46,667 bases of DNA from Helicobacter rappini (GTDB lineage: Bacteria; Campylobacterota; Campylobacteria; Campylobacterales; Helicobacteraceae), in NCBI RefSeq assembly GCF_900198625.1, contig NZ_FZPK01000021.1, forward strand, positions 1 through 46,667, in the 5' to 3' direction. Below, one piece after another: positions 14,200 to 23,829 of this stretch; positions within the stretch are counted from its first letter, which is position 1; every line of letters begins with the position of its first letter. Made by a program: the position numbers and the translations under genes. Below the pieces are notes generated by a model, which was given only the letters and a program-made list of their open reading frames with translations, made no database searches and was not told the origin of the DNA.

Positions 14200-15891
14200 C
14201 TACCCCTTTCTAATATCCCCAACCTTTTTGTTACGATGAAAAGTGATAGCAAATCTATGTGCTTCATCGCGTAGCTTTTGTAAGAATTGAAGTCTGGGAT
14301 CATTTGCTTGTAATCTAAACTCTACATGCTTTGAGCGGACAATATCTTTTGCATGTCCTTTTGCGCGGTAAGCTTTAGAATCTCTTTTTTCCTTTGCGAT
14401 AGCTAGGACACTTACTCTAGCCCCACTTGATTCTAGAATCTCTAAAGCGAGATTAATTTGAGCTAATCCACCATCAAGCAGCCATAGGCTTGGGGCTGGA
14501 TTTTCATCAAAGCTTTTAGCGCGTCTTGTTAGCATTTCTCTCATTTGCGAATACTCATCTTTACCGCTTAGATTATAGTGTCTATATCCGGGTTTATAAA
14601 AATCATAATCTACATAGCTTACCATACCGCCTACGATAAAACTACTGCTATGATGGCTTGTATCAAAGACCTCAATGCTTGTAATCTCATGGTCTAGTGA
14701 AAAAAGCTCTTTAATCTCTTGCAATACTTGCTCTTGCTTTGCATATAGATTTGTCTTATGTGTGAGTATATGCAGGGCATTTGTGCGTGCGAGTGTGGCA
14801 AGACGGAGTTTTTCACCTTTTTGCGGGGCAAATAGCTTATTAGCAAACTCTGGTATAGAATCTTTTAGTGTTTGCAAACTCTCTGTGCTAATATCAGCAA
14901 GGATAATGTCATCACAAAGTGTGCCTTCTTTTAGAATCTTTAGTAAAGCTTGAGTGTAAATCTCACATGCCAACTCTTCTCTTATCAACTCTTTTTGCGA
15001 TGGGTTTTCTGCGTCATTTGTCATATTTGGTTTTACAAACTGATGATGTGTGCTTACTACTTTACCATCTCTTACAAATAGCTTAAATAATATCGCATTA
15101 CTGCCTTGTAGCACAAAGCTATACACATCAGCGTTATAAAGCTTTTTCATATCCACCGCACAAAATTTCGTAGTCTCTTGCAAGACATCAATGCAATCTT
15201 TACATATCTTTGCTTGTTCAAAAAGCTCTTTTTCTGCAAATGAAAGCATGCTAGATTCTAAAACTTTTTGCATTTTGCTTGTATTTTTCATAAGTATTAT
15301 GGCTTGTTGTATATATGAGTCATACTCTGCTTTTGTGTTAGAATCTTTTATGCTGCATACGCCAAGGCATTTGCCTATTTGATAATAAAGGCATGGTTTT
15401 TTACCTTTGAGACAACTTGCCTGTTGGACTATGGGGAAAAGCTCATAAAGGCTTTGTAATATCTCTTTTGCCCCCTTTGGATATGGACCAAAATAGAGTG
15501 TATCTTTATGCTTTATGATACGCCTTGTGATACTAAATCTAGGGTAGCAGTCATTAAGATTAATCGTAATATAGGGATATGTTTTATCATCGCGTAAGAG
15601 AATGTTGTATTTTGGATTCTGTGATTTTATGAATGAGTTTTCAAGGATAAGGGCTTCATGTTCGTTTGCTACAATGATTGTGTGAATGTGTGCGATTTGT
15701 GCGACCATGTGCTGGATTCTAAGGCTATTTTTTGGATTTGGACTGCATTCTTTTGTGAAGTAGCTTTTCACTCTTTTTTTAAGATTCTTTGCTTTGCCGA
15801 CATAGAGTAATTTATCATCTTTATCATAGTATTGATAGATTCCGGGTTCATTTGGAATCTTTTGTAGTTGTGATTGCAGGGTATTATCCAT
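14200..15891 (-). CDS. uvrC: UvrABC excinuclease subunit C, short C-terminus
   Basis: A 563-residue UvrC, which makes the dual incisions in nucleotide excision repair. The N-terminal GIY-YIG nuclease is clear (PGIYQYYDKDDKLLYVGKAK, GIY at 17-19, YVG at 30-32). Central features include CLKGKKPCLYYQIGKCLGVC and the UvrB-contacting helix. The RNase H-like endonuclease region has IEVFDTSHHSSSFIVGGMV, LWLLDGGLAQI, and RDEAHRFAITFHRNKK. The protein ends eight residues later at DIRKG. The tandem helix-hairpin-helix found at the end of E. coli UvrC is absent, and no such coding is visible in the next ~100 bases in any frame. Confidence 0.93.
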   Translation of the reverse strand: MDNTLQSQLQKIPNEPGIYQYYDKDDKLLYVGKAKNLKKRVKSYFTKECSPNPKNSLRIQHMVAQIAHIHTIIVANEHEALILENSFIKSQNPKYNILLRDDKTYPYITINLNDCYPRFSITRRIIKHKDTLYFGPYPKGAKEILQSLYELFPIVQQASCLKGKKPCLYYQIGKCLGVCSIKDSNTKAEYDSYIQQAIILMKNTSKMQKVLESSMLSFAEKELFEQAKICKDCIDVLQETTKFCAVDMKKLYNADVYSFVLQGSNAILFKLFVRDGKVVSTHHQFVKPNMTNDAENPSQKELIREELACEIYTQALLKILKEGTLCDDIILADISTESLQTLKDSIPEFANKLFAPQKGEKLRLATLARTNALHILTHKTNLYAKQEQVLQEIKELFSLDHEITSIEVFDTSHHSSSFIVGGMVSYVDYDFYKPGYRHYNLSGKDEYSQMREMLTRRAKSFDENPAPSLWLLDGGLAQINLALEILESSGARVSVLAIAKEKRDSKAYRAKGHAKDIVRSKHVEFRLQANDPRLQFLQKLRDEAHRFAITFHRNKKVGDIRKG

Positions 15892-16080
15892 AGAGTTCCT
15901 TAATGGAGATAAAATTAGAAACTAGGTTTCTTTTTGCCCATACAACCCAGTAACCCAGTAGTTTCAAAGATAAATTCTAAAGCAATTGGTATTAACAAAA
16001 AGTTTATAAACAGCAAAACAAGAAAGACAATTTCACAAAGGTTATAAAGCGCTATAAAACCACACAGAATGCGCCACAAC

Positions 16081-16563
16081 CTAATCCCTTATACTCGCCA
16101 ACATATCAATCATTTCTCGCACTGCACCTTCACCGCCTTTTGCATGTGTAACAAAAGAGGCACGCATTTTATTAACATCACTTGCATCAGCTGGAGCAAA
16201 GCTATAACGACAAAACGCATACATATTCAAATCATTCACATCATCGCCGATACACGCCACATTGTCAGGCAAAATCTTATATTTTTTGCAAATCTCTTTC
16301 AAACACGCAAGTTTATCCTCAACTCCCAAATGCACTTCATGTATGCCAAGCTCCTTTGCCCTATGCTGTGTCAAAACACACTGCCTACCACTAATGACAC
16401 TCACAAATCCACCGCCTTTAATCCACTCGCTAATACCCATGCCATCTTTCACATTAAAGCTTTTTGTCTCAACAATCACACCATTTACATGTAATAGCCC
16501 AATCTGCCCATTTGTCAAAGTGCCATCGACATCTAAAACTATCATTTTTATCATATCACTCAT
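16081..16563 (-). CDS. kdsC: 3-deoxy-D-manno-octulosonate 8-phosphate phosphatase
   Basis: A 160-residue HAD-superfamily phosphatase of the KdsC type, releasing phosphate from KDO 8-phosphate in lipopolysaccharide core synthesis. Motif I is VLDVDGTLTNG, followed by a substrate-specific NVKDGMGI stretch, motif II VISGRQ, and a late GDDVNDLNM. It lacks a large cap, as expected for the tetrameric KdsC group. The start chosen is ATG 16563, which overlaps the hisB stop in ATGA, with AAGGGG upstream; a GTG two codons earlier is also in frame. It is coupled to hisB. Confidence 0.9.
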   Translation of the reverse strand: MSDMIKMIVLDVDGTLTNGQIGLLHVNGVIVETKSFNVKDGMGISEWIKGGGFVSVISGRQCVLTQHRAKELGIHEVHLGVEDKLACLKEICKKYKILPDNVACIGDDVNDLNMYAFCRYSFAPADASDVNKMRASFVTHAKGGEGAVREMIDMLASIRD

Positions 16564-17174
16564 AAACACCCCTTTGTGCTTGGAATCTGTATGGAAGCAT
16601 TCTTTGTCATCGCTCGTCTTAGGCTCACCGCAAATGCTTTAAAAGCGGCTTCTATAATGTGGTGCAAATTTTTTCCTCGCTGCAAAACTATATGTGTGCT
16701 TATCCCAGCCTGCATGACAAGCGCACGGAAAAATTCTTCTACCAACTCCACATCAAACTCCCCCACTTTACCATAGAATCCATTCTGTGCGGCTTGCATA
16801 TCAAAGAGTAAAAATGCACGATTGCTAATATCAATATCACACGATACACAAGCTTCATCCATCACAACAGAAGCATTCCCAAACCGCTCGATATTTTGCA
16901 CAGGAAATATAGCCTTATGCAATGCTCCTCCAAGCGCAATGCCACAATCCTCCACGCTATGGTGCATATCAACTTCTAGATCACCCTTGCATATGAGTTT
17001 TAAATCAATAAGTGAATGTTTTGAAAACGCCTCAAGCATGTGATTAAAAAAGCCAATGCCTGTTTGTATATCGCTTGTGCCACTCCCATAGAGATTAAGT
17101 GTTAAATTAATCTGTGTTTCTTTTGTGTTTCTCTCTAGTGATATTTGCTCTTTTTTTTGTGTGCTTTCACTCAT
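16560..17174 (-). CDS. hisB: Imidazoleglycerol-phosphate dehydratase
   Basis: A 204-residue monofunctional HisB, which dehydrates imidazole glycerol phosphate in histidine synthesis. Manganese-binding motifs are present: HMLEAFSKH, DMHHSVEDCGIALG, and NLHHIIEAAFKAFA. The start chosen (ATG 17174, MSESTQ) matches the normal family length better than the ATG at 17213; neither has a strong ribosome-binding site. The stop overlaps kdsC (ATGA). No other his genes are near, which fits the scattered his genes of Helicobacter. Confidence 0.92.
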   Translation of the reverse strand: MSESTQKKEQISLERNTKETQINLTLNLYGSGTSDIQTGIGFFNHMLEAFSKHSLIDLKLICKGDLEVDMHHSVEDCGIALGGALHKAIFPVQNIERFGNASVVMDEACVSCDIDISNRAFLLFDMQAAQNGFYGKVGEFDVELVEEFFRALVMQAGISTHIVLQRGKNLHHIIEAAFKAFAVSLRRAMTKNASIQIPSTKGCL

Positions 17175-17395
17175 ATCCGTGTCCAAAACTTTAAAAATAG
17201 CTAAAAATTGCATTGTAGCATATTTTTATTGAGATGGGATGACGATAAAACTAAAAGTGGGAAAATATGGGGATACTTTTTTGTTATTTTATGTCAATGC
17301 GAAAGCATTGTTGTTTGTGTAATCTCTACCAAAATTTTGCTCTTACTTCGCAACACACTAGCACAAACAATCTTTATTTCCCATCTAGCACATCT

Positions 17396-20300
17396 TCACC
17401 TTTTAGGTTTATAAAATCTCTGGAATCTCTCATCAAGTGGGGCAATGATTCTATAAAATATTGGCACAACAAGTAGGGATAAAAACATAGATACTAAAAG
17501 CCCACCTATCATAGAAATGCCAATAGGGGCTTTCATCGCACTGCCATCGCCTGTGGCAAAGGCTAAAGGAAGCATACCTGCTACCATTGCGATAGTTGTC
17601 ATAAGGATTGGTCTAAGCCTTGAGTGTCCAGCAAATTGTATAGAATCTGCTATGCTTTTGCCTAGCTTTCTTTGCTCATTTGCTACATCTACAAGCAGAG
17701 TTGCGTTTTTGCCTACCATACCAATAAGTAGTATTAGCCCCATCATAGAGAACATACTCATAGACGCATCAGCCCCACCTGTAAGCTTTATCGCAAAAAA
17801 TGCACCGCTAAAGCTAAGTGGCATTGTTATCATAATGATTAAAGGTTGGATAAAGCTCTCATAAAGGGCTGCTAAGATAAGATAGATAAGCACTAATGCC
17901 ATTAAAATCGCTGCACCAAATGCCTCTTGACTTTCTACCTGACTATCTGCTTGTCCCATAAACTTATATCCAGCTCCACTCTCAAGCCATTTTGCACCCT
18001 TTGTTGCATTATCCTGTATAGCCTTTGTCATTTCGCCCACACTAAGCCCACTATGCTTTATAGGCTCTACTGCAAGAGTTATGCTTCGCTGTCTATTGTA
18101 TCGATTAATCGTTGTAGCAGTAAAGCCTTCTTCAATCTCTACTAAGCCATCAAGGAATACCAAATCACCATTTTTTGTTCTCACTTGGATTCTTTGTAAA
18201 TCTTTAGAATCAATGCGTTTAGAATCTGGGGCTCTCAAAGTAATATAGTATTCTTTCCCTGCTTCTTTATAGTAGGCAACCTGCATTTCCCCTGAAAAAG
18301 CACTAGAGAGAGTTTGACCTATATCTGTTGTGCTTATGCCAAATTGTGCTAGATTCTGTTTTATCGGCTTTAGCCTATATGCTGGCATAGAATCTGAAGT
18401 ATTTTTATGATAGTTTGTGATTTTCCCTTGAAAGCTTTTTTCTGTTTCATTGATAAATCTCTCTAGATTCTCTACACTTTTTTGCATGATAGAATCTATT
18501 GGAGAAAAGACTACGACTTGCACTGGTGTATTATCCTGCCCACCGCCAACAAGTGGCACTTCAGAGCCATAAATATCAAGCCCTTTTGCTTCTTCACTCG
18601 CCTTTAGTTCTGCTAATATCTGTTTTAGAATCTCATCTTGACTATTATTGCCTTTTTGCTTTTTTCTCTCTTTTAGTGGTTGCAAGGATACATAGATTTG
18701 TGCGAAAAAGGCTTGGGCTAAATCACCCGGTCCAACTTGAAGTGTAGTGAATTTTACAAAGGGATTCTTCTCTACTATTTTTGTAAAGATCTCTGATTTG
18801 CGTTTCATTTCTTGGATTGAGATTCCGGGTTTTGCCTTGATTGAGATTTGGAACTCGCTTCTATCTTCTTTTAGCATAAATTCATTTCCTAAAGTCCCTT
18901 CTACATAGAGTGAGAATATAAAGACTCCAAATACACAAAGAGTGGCAAGAGTCATATTTTTCTTACTACGCATAAGAAATGCTAGAGTATTTGCATAGAT
19001 TCTATCTATCTTTTCAAAGAAAGGCTGTGTGGCATGATAGAATCTTGATTGTTCTGCTTTTACTACAATAGAGCTACACATAGGAATGATAGTTATAACA
19101 ACAACATAGCTTATAGCAACAGCTACTGCAACGGTTAGCCCAAAGCTTGAGAGAAATTTTCCTGCGATGCCACTCATTGTCCCAACAGGGATAAATACTG
19201 ATAAAAGCATCGCAGAAATTGCAACAATAGCAAAGCCGATCTCTCTTACACCTTCATAGGCGGCTTGTCTTTTTGTCATGCCATGCTCTAGCTTTTTATG
19301 TATGTTTTCAATCACAACAATGGCATCATCAATGATTATCCCAATCGCAAGAGTGAGAGCTAACATTGTAAGCATATTAAGCGTAAAGCCCATAACATGC
19401 ACGAAAAAGAAAGTTCCTAAAACTGACACAGGAAGAGAGATAGCAGAAACTAGTGTAATTGTCGCGTTGCGTAAAAATACAAATACAATAAATACTGCTA
19501 AAACACCCCCTAATGCTAAGTCAAACTGAATATCTTTGATTGATGAGCGAATGTAGTCTGTGGTATCCCAAAAGGTTTCTATATCATATCCCGGGCTTAC
19601 TAGCTTTATTTGCTCTATTGCTTCTTTTACGCCATCTGCTATGTGAATCTCATTTGCACCAGTGATTTTTTGCACTTGTAGAATTACACCCTTTTTGCCT
19701 TTATAGGTCGCATAGGACTTTTCTTCTGCTAGTCCATCTTCTACTAATGCCACATCTCTTAGCTTTAAGCCGTCTTTAATGGTAATATCACCTATTTCTT
19801 CAACGCTTATGCTATTAGAATCTGTGATAATGTAAAATTCTTTTGTGCTAGATAAAAGCCTACCGCCATCCATTTCTCTATTTTCTTTGCCTATTATGCC
19901 CGATAAATCTGTAAAAGTGATTCCATATTTATTCATCAAAGTTGGATCTGGGAAGATTTTAATCTGCCTTTCACGATAGCCGCTAAGCTGCACATTACCT
20001 ACGCCACCTATGCGTTGCAGGATTGGAGCTACGACGTTATTTGCATGTCGCATAAGCTCTGGGGCGCTTTTATCTGTGGATAAAAAGAGTGAAACAATAG
20101 GAGTGCTGCCCGTATCTAGCTTTTGCACACTTGGTTTATCAATCTCTGAATCAAGCACAATCGCATTGACTTTATCACGCACATCATTGACTGCTACTTC
20201 AATGGGCTTTTCTAACTCAAACATAACAGTTACTATGCTAATATTTTTTGCTGATACTGATGATACAAATTTTAAACCATCAATAGCTAATACCGCTTGT

Positions 20301-20497
20301 TCTATCTTATCTGTAATCTTTGTCTCAATCGTATCTGCACTAGCCCCTTTATAAGTCGTCTTTACCACAACAACAGGGAAATCTACATCAGGGAATAACG
20401 CCTTTGCCATGTTATTTAACGCATAGAATCCAAATAGAATCAAAGCCATAGCAAACATAAAGGTTGTAACCGGTCTTTGTATCGCAATTTTATACAT
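17396..20497 (-). CDS. hefC: RND efflux pump inner-membrane subunit, HefC-like
   Basis: A 1033-residue AcrB/HAE1-family transporter. It begins MYKIAIQRPVTTFMFAMALI and follows the H. pylori HefC pattern closely through LPVSVLGTFFFV, IGIIIDDAIVVIENIHKKLEHG (the proton-relay Asp pair in the middle of helix 4) and GMVGKNATLLVDVANE near the end. Twelve membrane helices and two large periplasmic loops are expected. The pump exports bile salts or drugs in concert with a membrane-fusion protein and an outer-membrane channel. Neither partner gene is beside it: hisB lies downstream, and upstream is a divergent ABC operon. It stands alone with its own TATAAT. Confidence 0.9.
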   Translation of the reverse strand: MYKIAIQRPVTTFMFAMALILFGFYALNNMAKALFPDVDFPVVVVKTTYKGASADTIETKITDKIEQAVLAIDGLKFVSSVSAKNISIVTVMFELEKPIEVAVNDVRDKVNAIVLDSEIDKPSVQKLDTGSTPIVSLFLSTDKSAPELMRHANNVVAPILQRIGGVGNVQLSGYRERQIKIFPDPTLMNKYGITFTDLSGIIGKENREMDGGRLLSSTKEFYIITDSNSISVEEIGDITIKDGLKLRDVALVEDGLAEEKSYATYKGKKGVILQVQKITGANEIHIADGVKEAIEQIKLVSPGYDIETFWDTTDYIRSSIKDIQFDLALGGVLAVFIVFVFLRNATITLVSAISLPVSVLGTFFFVHVMGFTLNMLTMLALTLAIGIIIDDAIVVIENIHKKLEHGMTKRQAAYEGVREIGFAIVAISAMLLSVFIPVGTMSGIAGKFLSSFGLTVAVAVAISYVVVITIIPMCSSIVVKAEQSRFYHATQPFFEKIDRIYANTLAFLMRSKKNMTLATLCVFGVFIFSLYVEGTLGNEFMLKEDRSEFQISIKAKPGISIQEMKRKSEIFTKIVEKNPFVKFTTLQVGPGDLAQAFFAQIYVSLQPLKERKKQKGNNSQDEILKQILAELKASEEAKGLDIYGSEVPLVGGGQDNTPVQVVVFSPIDSIMQKSVENLERFINETEKSFQGKITNYHKNTSDSMPAYRLKPIKQNLAQFGISTTDIGQTLSSAFSGEMQVAYYKEAGKEYYITLRAPDSKRIDSKDLQRIQVRTKNGDLVFLDGLVEIEEGFTATTINRYNRQRSITLAVEPIKHSGLSVGEMTKAIQDNATKGAKWLESGAGYKFMGQADSQVESQEAFGAAILMALVLIYLILAALYESFIQPLIIMITMPLSFSGAFFAIKLTGGADASMSMFSMMGLILLIGMVGKNATLLVDVANEQRKLGKSIADSIQFAGHSRLRPILMTTIAMVAGMLPLAFATGDGSAMKAPIGISMIGGLLVSMFLSLLVVPIFYRIIAPLDERFQRFYKPKR

Positions 20498-20550
20498 AAA
20501 GATAGCCTTTTATGCTTAGTGTTTATTAGAGTTATGAAAATCAAATTCGT

Positions 20551-20556
20551 ATTATA
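20551..20556 (-). promoter_or_regulatory. -10 element of hefC
   Basis: TATAAT on the minus strand 54 bases upstream of the hefC ATG at 20497; no convincing -35. Confidence 0.5.
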
Positions 20557-20860
20557 ATCAATGTGTTGTGAAATAATGTAAAAATTATTTGCTATTGCAA
20601 ATATTTTTTATAAAGAGTGCCTAAAATTACCCATTTATGCTACTTTGAATAGCGGGTTGTGCTTAGAATCTTGATATATGTGGCTACACTATTTCACCAT
20701 CTCAACGCAACAAAGACTTTCTGTATTGATGTAATGTGAAGCGAGTTTTATTTAAAAATATCACAAAGCATTGTGAGTTAAAATTAGCTTTTGTTAAAGA
20801 GAGATTTTGTATTCATTTAGAAACTTAAATAAACATTTACCAAAAATGCAAATTTTTAGA

Positions 20861-20866
20861 TAATAT
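20861..20866 (+). promoter_or_regulatory. -10 element of the amino-acid ABC operon
   Basis: TAATAT on the plus strand, about 30 bases before the TTG start at 20897, giving a short leader. Confidence 0.4.
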
Positions 20867-20896
20867 CGAAATTCTAAGATTTTATAAGGTTTTTAT

Positions 20897-21601
20897 TTGG
20901 AAAATTTCTTTCGCTTTTTTGTTTTTTGTTTAATCGTAGGACTTGGATTCTACTTTACTTTTCCTTATGGTTTGAGTAGTGCGGATTTAAATGCGACTTT
21001 TAAAAGCATTGGAATCACGCTTATACTTACTACTGGTGGGGTTTTTATAGGTATTGTGGTTGGAGTTTTACTTGCATTTTTAAGAATGCTGCAAATTCGC
21101 ATTTTAAACTTTCTTATTGATGAATACATTGATATTTTGCGTGGGACACCTTTGCTTATACAGCTTTTAGTATTTGCCTATATCGTATTTGCGACATTGA
21201 ATGATAACTTTTTAGCCGCCCTTGTTGCTATTGGATTAAACTCATCGGCATATATCGCAGAGATTGTAAGGGCTGGGATACAAAGCGTAGATAAAGGGCA
21301 AATGGATGCTGGTAGGGCTATGGGGCTAACACATTCTGCGACAATGAGGCATATCATCATGCCACAAGCTATTAAAAATATCCTGCCTAGCCTTGCGAAT
21401 GAATTTATCGTTGTGTTTAAAGAAACTTCTGTCGTGGGGCTGATTAGTGTCAATGACTTGACAATGCAGGCAAAGGCATTGCAAGCGGTTTTGTATAATC
21501 CAACGCCATATATATTTGCTGGGGTGTTTTACTATATGTGTGTGAAAATCTTTTCATGGCTTACAAAGCTTTTAGAAAGGGAGTTGCATAAACATGATTA
21601 A
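20897..21601 (+). CDS. Polar amino-acid ABC transporter permease
   Basis: A 234-residue HisM/GlnP-type permease with about five membrane helices and the cytoplasmic EAA loop that contacts the ATPase: [17 protein letters not shown] followed by [13 protein letters not shown]. An earlier family stretch is [14 protein letters not shown]. The likely start is TTG 20897 with AAGG upstream. Its stop overlaps the ATPase start by 8 bp. Together with the next two genes it forms a complete importer, probably for glutamine or a related polar amino acid; the exact substrate cannot be read. Confidence 0.9.
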   Translation: MENFFRFFVFCLIVGLGFYFTFPYGLSSADLNATFKSIGITLILTTGGVFIGIVVGVLLAFLRMLQIRILNFLIDEYIDILRGTPLLIQLLVFAYIVFATLNDNFLAALVAIGLNSSAYIAEIVRAGIQSVDKGQMDAGRAMGLTHSATMRHIIMPQAIKNILPSLANEFIVVFKETSVVGLISVNDLTMQAKALQAVLYNPTPYIFAGVFYYMCVKIFSWLTKLLERELHKHD

Positions 21602-22322
21602 GGTGCATAATCTCGTAAAAAGCTATGGCGAACATACAATCCTGCATGGAATCACAACGCAGATTAAAGAGGGCGAGGTAGTCGCTATCATTGGTCCTAG
21701 TGGTGGTGGGAAAAGCACTTTTTTGCGTTGTCTCAATCTACTTGAGATGCCAACAAGTGGGCAAATCATAGTCGATGGCATAGACATTATGGATTCTAAA
21801 ACAGATATTAATAAAGTGCGTCAAAAGGTTAGCATGGTCTTTCAGCATTTTAATCTTTTTCATAATAAAAATGTGATAGAGAATCTCACATTAGCCCCTA
21901 TCCAAACAGGGATTATGACAAAAGATGAGGCAATGCAAAAGGCTAGAAACTTGTTGCAGCGAGTAGGGCTTTTAGATAAAGAGAGTGTAAAGCCCTCAAA
22001 GCTTTCAGGCGGACAGAAACAACGCATTGCGATTGCTAGAAGCTTATGTATGAATCCTAGCGTTATTTTATTTGATGAGCCGACTTCAGCCCTTGATCCA
22101 GAGATGGTAGGAGAAGTCCTAGCGTTAATGCAAGAGCTTGCAAAAGAGGGCATGACAATGGTTGTTGTTACGCATGAGATGGGCTTTGCAAAGAATGTTG
22201 CGAATAGAATCTTATTTATGGAAAAGGGGCAAATTGTCGTTGATGATAATCCCAATAAGGTTTTTAATACACCAGAAAATGAGCGTTTAAAAGAGTTTTT
22301 AAACAAGGTTTTAAATCACTAG
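21594..22322 (+). CDS. glnQ: Polar amino-acid ABC transporter ATP-binding protein
   Basis: A 242-residue ABC ATPase with Walker [10 protein letters not shown], the Q-loop VFQHFNLF, signature [16 protein letters not shown], Walker [15 protein letters not shown] and the switch His in VVTHEM. It is of the GlnQ/HisP class that pairs with HisM-type permeases. It overlaps the permease gene by 8 bp and lies 11 bp ahead of the binding-protein gene. Confidence 0.92.
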   Translation: MIKVHNLVKSYGEHTILHGITTQIKEGEVVAIIGPSGGGKSTFLRCLNLLEMPTSGQIIVDGIDIMDSKTDINKVRQKVSMVFQHFNLFHNKNVIENLTLAPIQTGIMTKDEAMQKARNLLQRVGLLDKESVKPSKLSGGQKQRIAIARSLCMNPSVILFDEPTSALDPEMVGEVLALMQELAKEGMTMVVVTHEMGFAKNVANRILFMEKGQIVVDDNPNKVFNTPENERLKEFLNKVLNH

Positions 22323-22333
22323 AAAGGAAATTT

Positions 22334-23107
22334 ATGAAGAAAATTTTGTCGTTATTATGTGTTAGTTTTGCGTTATTTTTTGTCGCATGTAGCAAAGAAG
22401 AGGTATGTGGTGGAAATGATAAGGAATTAAGAGTTGGCTTAAATGCAGAGTATCCGCCATTTGAATACAAACAGGACGCAAAAATAATAGGCTTTGATAT
22501 AGACATGCTTGATGCAGTGAGCAAGAAAGTAGGCTTTAACTATACGCTAAATCACATGAGCTTTGATGGTCTTATACCCGCATTAAAGGCATGTAAAATC
22601 GATATGATTATCTCAAGTATGAGTGCGACACAAGAGCGTATGAAGCAAGTAGATTTTAGCATTCCTTACTACGAGGGTGAGACTTTGTATATAAAGCGAA
22701 AGGATAGTGCTGATATAGTCGATAAAGATTCTATTAAGGGTAAGAAAGTCGGCGTATTTCTTGGCACGGTGCAAGAGCAAGCCGCACAGAAAATGAAAGA
22801 TGAATACAACATTAAAGTGGTAATGAGTGAAAGCATTTTAGGTGCGATACTAAACCTTAAATCGGGCAAAGTCGATGTGGCATTAGCCGATTATGCAACC
22901 GCACAAGGCTATCTTAAAGAAAATGAAGAACTCATTGGATTCTATCATGAAAAAGATGGCAGCGAGGGACTATCTATCGCATTTGATAAAGGCAAACATG
23001 CAGAATTACTCGCTAAAATCAATGAAGCAATAAAAGAGCTTAAAGAAAGTGGCGAATATGATAAACTTTTAATAAAGCATAACTTAAGAAATGAGAATTT
23101 AAAGTAG
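22334..23107 (+). CDS. Amino-acid ABC transporter substrate-binding lipoprotein
   Basis: A 257-residue family 3 solute-binding protein. A lipoprotein signal precedes the lipobox (LFFVACSKEE, cysteine at residue 19). The typical start of the mature fold is LRVGLNAEYPPFEYKQDAKI, with IIGFDIDMLDAVSKKVG, and later KIDMIISSMSATQERMKQVDFS, which contains the ligand-binding Arg region. AAAGGAAA precedes the ATG. It completes the importer encoded just upstream. Confidence 0.9.
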   Translation: MKKILSLLCVSFALFFVACSKEEVCGGNDKELRVGLNAEYPPFEYKQDAKIIGFDIDMLDAVSKKVGFNYTLNHMSFDGLIPALKACKIDMIISSMSATQERMKQVDFSIPYYEGETLYIKRKDSADIVDKDSIKGKKVGVFLGTVQEQAAQKMKDEYNIKVVMSESILGAILNLKSGKVDVALADYATAQGYLKENEELIGFYHEKDGSEGLSIAFDKGKHAELLAKINEAIKELKESGEYDKLLIKHNLRNENLK

Positions 23108-23829
23108 CTATTGTATATTGCCGTATTTTATTTGATATGTATTAGATTATATATAGAATCTGGCGATAATCTATTGTAGATTCTAAGCTATATTACTAAA
23201 TATTAGCTGATGATATAGCTTTGTCTTTGAAATTGATTAATGCTGGTCATTACAATGGTTTTTGCAGATTGCTTGGTATGTTTGGATTTTACCTAACAAT
23301 TCACAAAAACATGTTGAGTGTAAATCTAGAGAATATTAGCCTTGTAGGTCAGCGTTAAGTGAAATACAGCATATAGCACAAACATATAATCTTTGAACTT
23401 TACGAAGCATTGCATTACTAAGTGATGTTTTATAATGCCTAAGCCATCCTGATTACACTATAGATACCCTATACAAATTAAGACAATGCAAGCAAAAATA
23501 CATTACTTTTTGTATTTTTTATGTATCAAATATTTGAAAAAATCGACATGTCGTTTTGATACTTAATGGGTCTAAAAATTGCATAAACATACACACATTA
23601 ATAAAGTTTAAAAATCCGTAATGTAAGGCGTTTGTGCGTTAATATAGCTCTTTATTGGCGATAAGAAATATAACTTCAGAATCTAAACTTTGGCATGTAA
23701 TTGATTCTATCAATCACATATACAAATAGTGAAAACAAGTAGCCTATGGGTTAGTCGCATGGTATTAAGCCGTGATTTACAATTTGACGAAACATAAACC
23801 AAATGCTATCTCATCACACATAACCCTAT
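23108..23829. other. Long gene-poor gap between the ABC operon and murF
   Basis: No confident gene lies in these 722 bases. The plus strand has a start-less open stretch of about 53 codons around 23204-23359 (contains GHYNGFCRLLGMFGFYLTI) that may be a gene remnant. A possible hairpin AAAAATACA...TGTATTTTT lies near 23493-23519, and a palindrome CGACATGTCG near 23546. Base composition is like its neighbours. Confidence 0.4.

Larger units (their letters stand above)
20498..20896. other. Divergent intergenic region between hefC and the gln operon
   Basis: No gene is visible in these 399 bases. It carries TATAAT on the minus strand at 20551-20556 for hefC and TAATAT on the plus strand at 20861-20866 for the ABC operon. 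The rest is very AT-rich, with no clear hairpin, riboswitch or repeat other than one AGAATCT. Confidence 0.5.

Noticed and set aside
16069-16494. Plus-strand 141-codon frame opposite kdsC
   Set aside because: Antisense of a clear kdsC; His/Thr-rich composition with no family resemblance.
21860-22306. Minus-strand 148-codon frame opposite glnQ
   Set aside because: glnQ has all ABC ATPase motifs; the antisense frame is a shadow.
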